NCBI GenBank assembly: GCA_944393415.1
Contig: CALYAD010000036.1
Location: 1 to 64,000 of the forward strand
From: an uncultured Clostridia bacterium
GTDB taxonomy: Bacteria > Bacillota > Clostridia > Oscillospirales > CAG-272
Length of the DNA stretch: 64,000 nucleotides
Direction: 5' to 3'
The first letter of the stretch is position 1. Every line of letters starts with the position of its first letter. Made by a program: the position numbers and the translations under genes. The notes under the pieces were generated by a model that did no database searches, was not told the DNA's origin, and saw only the letters and a program-made list of their open reading frames with translations. Positions 1 to 7,283 of the stretch are shown here, piece by piece.

Positions 1-12
1 CGGAAAACAAAA

Positions 13-57
13 AAGCCGACCTTATTTCCACTTCGTTAGTGGTCATAAAGTCGGCTT
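13..57 (-). terminator. Rho-independent terminator of the 55-aa gene
   Basis: Perfect 8-bp stem, AAGCCGAC (13-20) with GTCGGCTT (50-57), followed on the minus strand by a T-rich run (TTTTTTGTTTT). It lies 19 bp after the stop codon of the small minus-strand gene, so that gene has its own terminator. Confidence 0.8.
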
Positions 58-75
58 CATATTAACCGTATGTAA

Positions 76-243
76 TTAAGCTTCAAGGGCATCGAGCAGG
101 TGGAGTATGAGGTTGGAGGTTGCTCTGTTGTCGATCCCGTTTGCCTTCTGTTTGAGTCTCTTTGCGTTCAGAGCATCGATAGCAACTCGGAGTTCAAAGG
201 GGGTGAGCTTAAGTCTGCGAACCGTGGTATATCCGTATTTCAT
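76..243 (-). CDS. Small uncharacterised protein, 55 aa
   Basis: The minus-strand ORF starts with ATG at 243 and stops with TAA at 76-78. It encodes 55 residues beginning MKYGYTTVRRLKLTPFELR and ending LLDALEA. The start is preceded by AGGA about 10 nt upstream, by a consensus promoter (277-305), and the gene is followed by a strong terminator (13-57), so it is very probably a real monocistronic gene. The sequence is basic in the first half and predicted helical, with a repeated pattern of Leu/Ala and Lys/Arg and no membrane segment or Cys motif. It resembles in style the short LTPxELR proteins seen in Firmicutes, but I do not recognise a named family and assign no function. Confidence 0.72.
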   Translation of the reverse strand: MKYGYTTVRRLKLTPFELRVAIDALNAKRLKQKANGIDNRATSNLILHLLDALEA

Positions 244-276
244 CTGTAAATCCTCGCTTTCCTTCTTTCTGTCTAT

Positions 277-305
277 ATTATATCAGAAAAGCAGAGATTT
301 CTCAA
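277..305 (-). promoter_or_regulatory. SigA promoter of the 55-aa gene
   Basis: On the minus strand TTGAGA (300-305) and TATAAT (277-282) are separated by exactly 17 bp. The start codon follows about 33 bp downstream of the -10 box. Confidence 0.75.
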
Positions 306-403
306 ATGTGCGATTATCCCGTAGGTTCAAGACCTGTATAAACGAAAAATCGAGCATTTTTCAGCAAAAATTTTCGACACTGAAAAAAGCCCTTAAAAAC
401 ACG

Positions 404-430
404 AAAAGTCCTTGAAAATCAAGGACTTTT
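404..430 (-). terminator. Terminator of the tRNA operon
   Basis: A 12-bp perfect stem, AAAAGTCCTTGA (404-415) with TCAAGGACTTTT (419-430), with a 3-nt loop. On the minus strand it is followed by TTTTCGTGTTTTT and lies 30 bp beyond the last tRNA (Cys). Confidence 0.8.
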
Positions 431-460
431 GTGTGTAGTAGTCTTTTCGTACTACATAGA

Positions 461-535
<75 letters not shown>

Positions 536-545
536 GTTTAACAAG

Positions 546-569
546 TTGGCACACCGAGGGGTGTGCCAA
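546..569 (-). other. Perfect hairpin between tRNA-Gly and tRNA-Cys
   Basis: TTGGCACACC (546-555) pairs fully with GGTGTGCCAA (560-569) around a 4-nt loop. No T-run follows on the minus strand, so it looks more like a processing or spacer hairpin in the tRNA precursor than a terminator. Confidence 0.5.
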
Positions 570-580
570 ATGTATTATTA

Positions 581-656
581 TGGAGCGGATTACGGGGCTC
601 GAACCCGCCACCTCGACCTTGGCAAGGTCGCGCTCTACCAAATGAGCTAAATCCGC
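581..656 (-). tRNA. tRNA-Gly (GCC)
   Basis: Cloverleaf on the minus strand from GCGGATT at 656 to CCA at 581-583. The anticodon GCC is at 621-623, the D arm is TAGCTCATTTGG and the T arm GGGTTCGAGCC. It is the fourth gene of the tRNA operon. Confidence 0.95.
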
Positions 657-664
657 GGGAATCA

Positions 665-740
665 TGGTGCCTCCGGTCGGAATTGAACCAACGACACGGG
701 GATTTTCAGTCCCCTGCTCTACCAACTGAGCTACAGAGGC
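665..740 (-). tRNA. tRNA-Phe (GAA)
   Basis: Minus-strand cloverleaf starting GCCTCTG at 740 and ending in encoded CCA at 665-667. The anticodon loop CTGAAAA gives GAA. The anticodon stem GGGGA/TCCCC matches the usual bacterial tRNA-Phe. It is the third gene of the operon. Confidence 0.95.
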
Positions 741-750
741 TTAAAACAAA

Positions 751-827
751 TGGCGACCCGGATGGGACTCGAACCCACGACCTCTAGCGTGACAGGCTAG
801 CGTTCTAACCAACTGAACTACCGGGCC
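751..827 (-). tRNA. tRNA-Asp (GTC)
   Basis: Minus-strand cloverleaf starting GGCCCGG at 827 and ending in encoded CCA at 751-753. The anticodon loop CTGTCAC gives GTC, and the T arm is GTGGGTTCGAGTCCC. It is the second gene of the operon, only 10 bp upstream of tRNA-Phe. Confidence 0.95.
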
Positions 828-831
828 ATTT

Positions 832-907
832 TGGTGGGAACAACAGGGCTCGAACCTGTGACCCCATGCTTGTAAGGCATGTGCTCTCCCAGCTGAGCTA
901 TGCTCCC
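832..907 (-). tRNA. tRNA-Val (TAC)
   Basis: Minus-strand cloverleaf starting GGGAGCA at 907 and ending in encoded CCA at 832-834. The anticodon TAC is at 872-874. It is the first gene of the tRNA operon, about 30 bp downstream of the promoter, and only 4 bp from tRNA-Asp. Confidence 0.95.
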
Positions 908-936
908 ATATTGAACATCGTTCCGCGACGTTGATT

Positions 937-965
937 ATTATACCATATTATATGTGTTTTGTCAA
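937..965 (-). promoter_or_regulatory. Consensus SigA promoter of the tRNA operon
   Basis: A perfect TTGACA (960-965) and a perfect TATAAT (937-942) on the minus strand with a 17-bp spacer. A start near 930 would give a leader of about 23 nt before tRNA-Val. A promoter this strong fits stable RNA synthesis. Confidence 0.88.
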
Positions 966-1025
966 TACCCTTTTGAAAAAAAATTCCCCGATATATAATA
1001 TTTTTTCACACCGTTATATCTCGAA

Positions 1026-1787
1026 TCACTTATCAAACGGGCAGCGGCACACATAAAATTTTTTCTCGGTTCTTTCGTCCGGTCTTTTCATATCAAACCC
1101 TGAGAAAATGTCTACAAGCTCCATTCCGGTCTCTTTTAAAATACTCTCAAGCTCTTCATCCTCCCAGAGCTTTTCCGTCTGCAGTTCCTCGCTTTTTGTA
1201 TAGCGTCCATCCTTATCTTCGGTGAAAAGCGTAAGAAAGAAATCACAAAGCCCGCTTTCAGGGTCAAAGCTGCTTTTCCAACCGAGATAATTACCGTCTC
1301 CCTCAAGAAAATAATCTCGCTGCGCAAATACTTCTCTGAAACGGTACGACGAATTAACATCAAATAAAAACAGTGCGCCGGGATTTAAATAATTTCTCAC
1401 AAGCTTAAAGCATTTCACCACGTCATCCCGTTTTGTCAGATAGTTTACGCCGTCCAGCGCGCACACCACAGCGTCTACGGTACCGTAAAGCTCAAACGAA
1501 CACATATCCTGACATAGATATAAAATATCAAGCCCTTTCTCGGACGCGTTTTCGAGGGCTTGCGAGAGCATGTCAGTCGATATATCGGCTCCTATCATAT
1601 CAAAGCCGTTTTCGGCAAGCTCCTCGGTCAGCTTTCCGGTACCGCACGCAAGATCAAGCAGCAGCTTTTCCTTTCCGCTTCCGTACCTCATAAATACTTT
1701 TTTTATGTAATCGGTATACCCTTTATAATCCGCTCCGTTCAGCGAATCATATACCTTGCTCAGTACCGTAAACTGACCTTGATACAT
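1026..1787 (-). CDS. Class I SAM-dependent methyltransferase
   Basis: This 253-residue protein carries the Rossmann-type SAM-binding motif DLACGTGKL at about residues 45-53, then GADIS (end of strand 2) and an acidic loop before VVCALDGVNYL. This is the usual order for class I methyltransferases of the small-molecule or ubiquinone/UbiE-like type. I chose the ATG at 1787 (MYQGQFTVLS) because GGAG lies about 10 nt upstream. The longer reading frame to 1862 runs back into a terminator-type hairpin (1843-1876) and is unlikely to be translated. The substrate cannot be told from sequence. It lies downstream of the clpE-like gene and is separated from it by that hairpin, so it may be transcribed on its own or by readthrough. 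Confidence 0.85.
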   Translation of the reverse strand: MYQGQFTVLSKVYDSLNGADYKGYTDYIKKVFMRYGSGKEKLLLDLACGTGKLTEELAENGFDMIGADISTDMLSQALENASEKGLDILYLCQDMCSFELYGTVDAVVCALDGVNYLTKRDDVVKCFKLVRNYLNPGALFLFDVNSSYRFREVFAQRDYFLEGDGNYLGWKSSFDPESGLCDFFLTLFTEDKDGRYTKSEELQTEKLWEDEELESILKETGMELVDIFSGFDMKRPDERTEKKFYVCRCPFDK

Positions 1788-1842
1788 AACGTGTCGTTCT
1801 CCTTTGATAAAAAGCTTTTTGTAAGAAAAGTTTTTGGGAAGC

Positions 1843-1876
1843 TTAAGAAACCCTTTTTTCAAAAAGGGTTTCTTAA
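1843..1876 (-). terminator. Terminator hairpin of the dispersed TTAAGAAACCC family
   Basis: A 16-bp perfect stem, TTAAGAAACCCTTTTT (1843-1858) with its complement (1861-1876). It sits 46 bp after the clpE-like stop codon and before the methyltransferase. The trailing sequence AAGCTTCCCAAAA on the minus strand recurs after the similar hairpin at 35242-35271, so this is one of a family. Confidence 0.65.
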
Positions 1877-1922
1877 AATAAATAAGTTGTAATATCTGAC
1901 GCTTAACAACGAGTCCCCGGAC

Positions 1923-4190
1923 TCAGACACAGCTTATTATCGTATCGCTCAGATCGTCCTTCGCGCTCACGGAGATCAGCGATACCTCGCTCTTTGCCGA
2001 TATGACCGCCTCCGCTATGCGGTCCTCGATGTTTGTCTGGATATATCTGCGCATATTTCTGGCGCCGTATTTCTCCGAAAAAGAATTTTCGGAAACAGCT
2101 CCGACCGCCTTATCGTCATACGCCGCCTTATACCCCCTGTCCCTGAGCGCGCCGCAAAGCTCGTCAAGCATTATCACCGCTATCTTCTTAAAGTCCTCCC
2201 TATCAAGCGAACGGAAGGTTATAACCTCGTCCACACGGTTTAAAAACTCCGGACGCAAAAACTCGCTTAACGCCGCCATGGTTTTGCTTTCGCTTTGCTC
2301 CTGCGTGTTCTCTCCAAAACCAAGAACTCCGTTCCCGGTCCGGGAGCCCGCGTTTGTCGTCATTATAATCACGGTATTTTCAAAATTAACGGTACGTCCC
2401 TGAGCGTCGGTAATATGCCCGTCGTCAAGAATCTGCAGAAGAATGTTCATTACGTCGGGATGCGCCTTTTCTATCTCGTCAAAAAGCACGACGGAATATG
2501 GTTTTCTCCTTATTTTTTCCGTTAACTGTCCCGCCTCGTCGTATCCCACATATCCGGGAGGCGCTCCGATTATCCGTGAAACCGCGTGTTTTTCCATAAA
2601 TTCCGACATATCAAGACGTATAAGCGACTCCGGAGCATTGAACAGCTCGTTTGCAAGACGCTTCACAAGCTCGGTTTTACCGACTCCCGTGGGACCCGCG
2701 AAGATAAAGGAAACCGGCTTTCTCTTGGCGCTTACTCCGACGCGGCCGCGTTTGATGGCACGGACTACGGCGTTCACCGCCTTATCCTGTCCTATTATGT
2801 GTGATTTCAGATTTTCTTCAAGCTTCGACAGCTTTTCAAATTCGTGCTCGGTTATACTGCTCGCGGGTATTCCGGTCCATATCTCAATAACGTTTGCGAG
2901 CTCGTTTTCAGTCAGAACCAGGGACTCCATCTGCTCCTTCAGCTTATCCGTCTCCTTGCTCACGCTTATCATTTCCGTTTTAATGTCCGCCATACGCTTG
3001 TAAAGCTCATTCGTCTTCTCAGGCTCGATCTCCCCTACCTTTTCCCCAAGCTTCTTTTCCTCGTCGTTAAGCGCCGAAAGCTTATTTTCAAGCTCCGGAA
3101 GTCTGTCTGTGTCCGGAGAGCTCAGAGAAAGATATGAACATGCCTCGTCAAGGAGATCTATCGCCTTATCAGGCAGGAATCTGTCGGTAATATAACGTTC
3201 CGCCAAAGATACCGTTTTCTCCAGTATGGAATCCGGTACCTTTATATGATGGAAATTCTCGTAATAATGCTTTATCCCCTTCAGTATCTCTACGGTATCC
3301 CCGACCGAGGATTCCTCGACTATTATCGGCTGAAAACGTCGCTCAAGCGCGGAATCCTTTTCTATATACTTTCTGTACTCCGCGAGCGTCGTAGCTCCTA
3401 TAAGCTGTATCTCTCCCCTGGAAAGCGCCGGCTTAAGTATATTCGCCGCGTTCATCGAGCCCTCCGCGTCTCCGGCGCCGACTATGCTGTGTACCTCATC
3501 GATGACAAGAATAATATTTCCCAGCGCCTTTACTTCGCCTATCAGCGCCTTCATTCTGCCTTCAAACTGCCCCCTGAACTGAGTTCCTGCCACGAGAGCG
3601 GTCATATCTACCAATAAAACCTCTTTATCCTTAAGCCTATACGGAACCTTTTTCTCCGTTATACGCTGAGCGAGCGCCTCGGCGATAGCGGTCTTACCGA
3701 CACCAGGCTCTCCGATAAGGCAGGGATTGTTCTTCTGACGCCGACAAAGGATACGTATCAGGCGCTCTATTTCTCTGTCACGCCCGATCACACGGTCGAG
3801 CTTTCCTTCTTTTGCCTTTTGCGTAAGATTTATACAGAACTGCTCTATGGATTTTCTTGAGGGCTCCTGCTTCTGAACGCGCTCCTTTGCCTGCCCCTTT
3901 TTCCCGTCCTTAGGATTTTCCTTCTCCCTGCCTCCGAACAGCATCGAGCTCAGCTGCTCAAGATTTATCATCGGCGCACGACCCTGATCGTCGTCCGTCA
4001 ACGCCTCTCCAAGACCGGATTCCGTCATATTCTGTAAGAAATTATTTATATTCTCGTATTCCGCCGGAAGCTTAAGCCCCAATTCCTTGGCACACTGCAA
4101 ACAATATCCTTCCCTCGGACCGTCCTTATCACCCTGTCTCATTAAATAAACCATAGCCGGATTGCTATGACATCTGGAGCACATTATCAT
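1923..4190 (-). CDS. clpE: ClpE-type AAA+ unfoldase (Clp/Hsp100)
   Basis: This 755-residue protein has two AAA+ modules. An N-terminal zinc finger, C4-x2-C7-x22-C30-x2-C33, matches the spacing described for ClpE, and the Clp_N repeats of ClpC are absent. The first Walker A, GEPGVGKT, is at about 160-167, with Walker B VIDEVHS. A helical middle segment of about 90 residues rich in Glu and Lys follows. The second Walker A, GPTGVGKT, is at about 485, with LFDEIEKAHPD as Walker B and the sensor region LRPEFLNRVDE. It probably feeds unfolded or misfolded substrates to ClpP; no clpP is in view. The ATG at 4190 has GAGGTG upstream. Classic CtsR operators (GGTCAAA repeats) were not seen, but two copies of a hairpin-SD cassette and a 21-codon ORF precede it. 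Confidence 0.88.
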   Translation of the reverse strand: MIMCSRCHSNPAMVYLMRQGDKDGPREGYCLQCAKELGLKLPAEYENINNFLQNMTESGLGEALTDDDQGRAPMINLEQLSSMLFGGREKENPKDGKKGQAKERVQKQEPSRKSIEQFCINLTQKAKEGKLDRVIGRDREIERLIRILCRRQKNNPCLIGEPGVGKTAIAEALAQRITEKKVPYRLKDKEVLLVDMTALVAGTQFRGQFEGRMKALIGEVKALGNIILVIDEVHSIVGAGDAEGSMNAANILKPALSRGEIQLIGATTLAEYRKYIEKDSALERRFQPIIVEESSVGDTVEILKGIKHYYENFHHIKVPDSILEKTVSLAERYITDRFLPDKAIDLLDEACSYLSLSSPDTDRLPELENKLSALNDEEKKLGEKVGEIEPEKTNELYKRMADIKTEMISVSKETDKLKEQMESLVLTENELANVIEIWTGIPASSITEHEFEKLSKLEENLKSHIIGQDKAVNAVVRAIKRGRVGVSAKRKPVSFIFAGPTGVGKTELVKRLANELFNAPESLIRLDMSEFMEKHAVSRIIGAPPGYVGYDEAGQLTEKIRRKPYSVVLFDEIEKAHPDVMNILLQILDDGHITDAQGRTVNFENTVIIMTTNAGSRTGNGVLGFGENTQEQSESKTMAALSEFLRPEFLNRVDEVITFRSLDREDFKKIAVIMLDELCGALRDRGYKAAYDDKAVGAVSENSFSEKYGARNMRRYIQTNIEDRIAEAVISAKSEVSLISVSAKDDLSDTIISCV

Positions 4191-4245
4191 TGTAATCACC
4201 TCATGCCGCAATAGGCGGCTCAAATAGACATGAAAAATTTTCGTG
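4191..4245 (-). repeat. Hairpin plus Shine-Dalgarno cassette, copy 1
   Basis: On the minus strand this stretch reads AAAATTTTTCATGTCTATTT, then a small GCCGC/GCGGC hairpin, then GAGGTGATTACA directly before the clpE ATG. It is alignable over its whole length with 4337-4393 (same strand) and with 38164-38216 (plus strand). All three end at a start codon. Confidence 0.6.
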
Positions 4246-4270
4246 TTTTGCAAAGCAAAACAAAAAGTGT

Positions 4271-4336
4271 TCAGCTTTTTAGAAAATTTATGCGTGAATC
4301 CTGCTGCATTCTGATGCGATGTAATATATTTTTCAC
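4271..4336 (-). CDS. Possible 21-codon upstream ORF before clpE
   Basis: A GTG at 4336 follows an excellent Shine-Dalgarno (GGGAGGATTAGC) and opens a 21-codon frame, MKNILHRIRMQQDSRINFLK plus a final Ser, stopping at 4271-4273, 80 bp before clpE. The peptide is basic and short. It could be a translated leader controlling clpE, or simply a remnant created by duplication of the cassette. No function is claimed. Confidence 0.35.
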   Translation of the reverse strand: MKNILHRIRMQQDSRINFLKS

Positions 4337-4393
4337 GCTAATCCTCCCGTGCCGCCGTAGGCGACTGTAATTGATATGAATAATTTTTGTATT
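4337..4393 (-). repeat. Hairpin plus Shine-Dalgarno cassette, copy 2
   Basis: A diverged direct repeat of 4191-4245, about 145 bp further upstream on the minus strand: AAAATTATTCATATCAATT, hairpin GTCGCC/GGCGGC, GGGAGGATTAGC, GTG. The duplication is also visible in translation (QNTKIFHV versus QNTKIIHI). Confidence 0.6.
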
Positions 4394-4472
4394 CTGCGCG
4401 CTTTCAGAAAATTTGCGGCGATAAACAGTCTGAAATCCGACTTGATTTATCGTAACTTTCACGCAAACAATT

Positions 4473-5324
4473 TCAGTTTATATACCCTTTTTTGACCGCA
4501 TATGAAACTATTTTGTTAAGCCTGTGGTACACACCGGATTTTGATATACCATCTCCGTGAAGCTCTGCCAGTACCTCAAGCGGTTCTATGGGGTTTTCGA
4601 GCCTGAGCAGCGCGGTCTCCCTGAGCGAAGCGGAAAGCTCATTCAGCTCTCCGTGCGCTATAATCGCCTTTATCGCCTCGCTCTGTCTTGCCGCCGCGTC
4701 CACGGCCTTAATAACGTTTTTGGTATCGCAGTTTTTCTGACGGTTTGCCGATCTTCGTATTTCCTTTACTATCGCGTCATTCATTAGCTCAAAGGAAACC
4801 GACACCGCGCCTATATAAGACAGCATATCCTCAACCGTCTCCGCCCGCTTACAGTACAGAAGCTGTTCGCCGCGCCTCGTCGTTTTCTTCATCGCTATTC
4901 CCGCATCCCTCATCGCCGAAAACAGAAATTCCCCGCTTTCCGTGTTGGGAAGGACAAACTCAAGATGAAGCTCCTTTTCCGTTTTACTCGCGCGTCCGCA
5001 AACGAGGAATACCGCCCGTACGAAATTAGGAACACAGTGCGGACATACTCTGCCGCTTGACACGGGACAAAGCACGTCGGCATCGGCCGAAACAAGAATC
5101 CCTTTCGGCTTTCCGTCGTCGAAATAGCCCTTATGCCTTCTTTTTTGCAGCTTTGCGCAATACTCGGAAACCGCATCCGAAAACTGATTCTTTCTTTGCC
5201 TTGAAAAAACTCTGACGCCGGTCAGAAAGGAATTTGCACAGCACTCATTTTTTATCTCAGCCGTCAGAAGCTGTCTTTTTATTTCGGAAGAAAACTCCGA
5301 GCTTCTTTTATTGCCGGACCGCAT
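4473..5324 (-). CDS. whiA: Sporulation/division regulator WhiA
   Basis: This 283-residue protein carries the recognisable WhiA pattern: an N-terminal LAGLIDADG-like region (FVRAVFLVCG at about 105, then ELHLEFVLP), the central stretch SFELMNDAIVKEIRRSANRQ followed by NCDTKNVIKAVDAA, and a C-terminal helix-turn-helix (LAELHGDGISKSGVYHRLNKI). WhiA proteins are DNA-binding regulators found across Gram-positive bacteria. In many Firmicutes whiA follows rapZ and yvcK, but here it is 52 bp downstream of folD and those partners are absent. The start at 5324 follows AAAGGTG. It is slightly shorter than the usual 300-320 residues. Confidence 0.88.
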   Translation of the reverse strand: MRSGNKRSSEFSSEIKRQLLTAEIKNECCANSFLTGVRVFSRQRKNQFSDAVSEYCAKLQKRRHKGYFDDGKPKGILVSADADVLCPVSSGRVCPHCVPNFVRAVFLVCGRASKTEKELHLEFVLPNTESGEFLFSAMRDAGIAMKKTTRRGEQLLYCKRAETVEDMLSYIGAVSVSFELMNDAIVKEIRRSANRQKNCDTKNVIKAVDAAARQSEAIKAIIAHGELNELSASLRETALLRLENPIEPLEVLAELHGDGISKSGVYHRLNKIVSYAVKKGYIN

Positions 5325-5376
5325 CTCAGTCAGACACCTTTCTTAATATGTTTTCAGTCTTGTTTTTCCCCGGACA

Positions 5377-6219
5377 TTATTTTTTGCCGGCTTTTTGCGC
5401 GGCCCTAAGAGTGTTTTTCATAAGCATAGCGATAGTCATCGGACCTACTCCCCCGGGAACCGGGGTTATCGCGCCCGCAGCATCCTTTACGCTCTCAAAG
5501 TCCACATCTCCGCATAGCTTTCCGTTTTCATCCCTGTTCATGCCGACGTCAATGACCGTCGCGCCCGGTTTTATGTAATCCGCGCCGATCAATTTTGCCT
5601 TTCCGATAGCGACGACAAGTATATCCGCGCGTCTGCATTCCTCTACGAGATCCTTTGTTTTTGAATGACACACGGTAACCGTTCCGTTCTTCTGGAGCAG
5701 CAGCATCGCCTGCGGCTTTCCTACTATATTGCTTCTGCCGACCACGACGCAGTTCTTACCCGCAACCTGAATTCCGGTCTCCTCTAAAAGTCTCATTACT
5801 CCGGCGGGGGTACAGGGAAGGAAATCATAATCGCCTATCATTATCTTTCCGACGTTCACAGGATGAAACGCGTCCACATCCTTATCCGGAGAAATCGCGT
5901 TTATAACGGTCTTCTCATCCAGATGCTTAGGCAGAGGAAGCTGTACCAATATACCGTCTATCTTATCGTCTGAGTTAAGCTTATCAACCAGAGTCAAAAG
6001 CTCTTCCGAAGAGGTATTCTCCGGGAGCTCATGCACTTCTGAGTAAAATCCGACCTCACCGCATGCCTTCGCCTTGTTCCTTACATAGACCTTTGACGCC
6101 GGATCCTCCCCGACTATCACGACCGCAAGTCCGGGCTTTACCGTCATTTTCTCCGTTTCCTTGCGGACCTCCTCTCTTACCTTCGCCGAGATCGCCTTAC
6201 CGTCTATTATTACCGCCAT
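5377..6219 (-). CDS. folD: Methylene-THF dehydrogenase/cyclohydrolase FolD
   Basis: This bifunctional enzyme interconverts 5,10-methylene-THF, 5,10-methenyl-THF and 10-formyl-THF. The 280-residue protein shows the FolD catalytic YxxxK (Y45, K49), QLPLPKH, the signature [15 protein letters not shown], the NADP-binding [11 protein letters not shown] and the C-terminal [14 protein letters not shown] chose the ATG at 6219 (MAVIIDG) because AAAGGACGG precedes it at normal spacing; seven more codons upstream would overlap that site. It supplies one-carbon units for purine synthesis and formyl-Met. It lies in the minus-strand block ymfF-ymfH-lgt-folD-whiA, but a hairpin with a T-rich tail (6271-6287) sits just upstream, so it may be partly uncoupled from lgt. 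Confidence 0.95.
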   Translation of the reverse strand: MAVIIDGKAISAKVREEVRKETEKMTVKPGLAVVIVGEDPASKVYVRNKAKACGEVGFYSEVHELPENTSSEELLTLVDKLNSDDKIDGILVQLPLPKHLDEKTVINAISPDKDVDAFHPVNVGKIMIGDYDFLPCTPAGVMRLLEETGIQVAGKNCVVVGRSNIVGKPQAMLLLQKNGTVTVCHSKTKDLVEECRRADILVVAIGKAKLIGADYIKPGATVIDVGMNRDENGKLCGDVDFESVKDAAGAITPVPGGVGPMTIAMLMKNTLRAAQKAGKK

Positions 6220-6254
6220 AATATTTTTCCGTCCTTTCAAATCCGTGCTTATAA

Positions 6255-6287
6255 CTAAATTAAAATATCCCCCGCCTCTCAGGCGGG
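6255..6287 (-). terminator. Terminator-like hairpin between lgt and folD
   Basis: CCCGCCT (6271-6277) pairs with AGGCGGG (6281-6287), followed on the minus strand by GGATATTTTAATTTAG. A second hairpin, GGGGCTAAGCCCC, lies close to the lgt stop (about 6335-6350). Confidence 0.55.
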
Positions 6288-6362
6288 TACTGCTTAATTT
6301 TTAGTAGGGGAATAATTCCGCCACTGAAAACGCTGAATGACGGGGCTTAGCCCCTTATTGAA

Positions 6363-7256
6363 TCATTCGTCTTCATCATCCGTATTCTGACTGCTTTCTT
6401 CGCCGTCGTCCGTACTTTCAAGAGGCTTCAGAGAGGCGGAGTCATATCTCTTTCCCTTTTTCCAGAACACCGCCATAAGTACCGCCGCGGCTACAAAGGA
6501 GAGAAATCCCACCACCTGAGATATCCGGAACGGTCCTACCCAAAGGCTGTCCTGTCTGAGTCCTTCTATGAGCATACGTCCAAAGCCGTACCAGCCTACA
6601 TACGCGAGAAAGATCTGACCGTCAAACTTTCTTTTTTTATAAAATATATTTATCAGGATAAATCCCACGAGATTCCAAAGAGACTCATAAAGAAAGGTCG
6701 GATGTACTATACCTACAAAAGTCTCCTGACCGCTCGGATATATATGAGTCAGACTCATCCCCCACGGAAGCTCCGTTACGGCTCCGTATGCCTCGCCGTT
6801 GCAGAAATTTCCCCATCTTCCGATAAGCTGTCCGAGCATGACCGCAGGAGCAAGCATATCAAAAAAGCATTGAGGTCTGATCTTTTTTACCCTGCAGACG
6901 ATATACGCCGCGATGCCTCCGGCTATAATACCTCCGTATATGGCGAGTCCGCCCTCCCAAATCTTAAAGACGTCCGCAAACGAATAGTGCTGACCTGAGG
7001 TGATAACATAGTATAGCCTCGCGCCGATTACTCCCGATATAATCACTATAAGAGTAAAATCAATAATATCATCCGGAGTTATACCCTTGTAATCCCTTGT
7101 ACGGTACATAACATATAAAACCGCCATTACCATACCGAACGCAATGATTATTCCGTACCACGCAACATCCTTTCCGAAGACCGTAAACGCGATACGGTCA
7201 ATGGTAAATTCACCGATACCCAGCCCCGGAAACGATATTTCTGATGATGTGTACAT
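6363..7256 (-). CDS. lgt: Prolipoprotein diacylglyceryl transferase Lgt
   Basis: An integral membrane enzyme that moves diacylglycerol from phosphatidylglycerol to the lipobox cysteine of prelipoproteins. The 297-residue protein has about seven hydrophobic segments and the family signature GRWGNFCNGEAYG at about residues 147-159. GGLAIYGGIIAG and HPTFLYESLWNLVGF are also typical. The C-terminal tail is strongly acidic (about 20 Asp/Glu). It would modify the lipoproteins seen elsewhere in the window (35463, 38217, 29189, 54301). It lies 27 bp after ymfH and probably shares its transcript. Confidence 0.95.
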   Translation of the reverse strand: MYTSSEISFPGLGIGEFTIDRIAFTVFGKDVAWYGIIIAFGMVMAVLYVMYRTRDYKGITPDDIIDFTLIVIISGVIGARLYYVITSGQHYSFADVFKIWEGGLAIYGGIIAGGIAAYIVCRVKKIRPQCFFDMLAPAVMLGQLIGRWGNFCNGEAYGAVTELPWGMSLTHIYPSGQETFVGIVHPTFLYESLWNLVGFILINIFYKKRKFDGQIFLAYVGWYGFGRMLIEGLRQDSLWVGPFRISQVVGFLSFVAAAVLMAVFWKKGKRYDSASLKPLESTDDGEESSQNTDDEDE

Positions 7257-7283
7257 TTTATAGCCAACCTGCCTTACCTTGAA

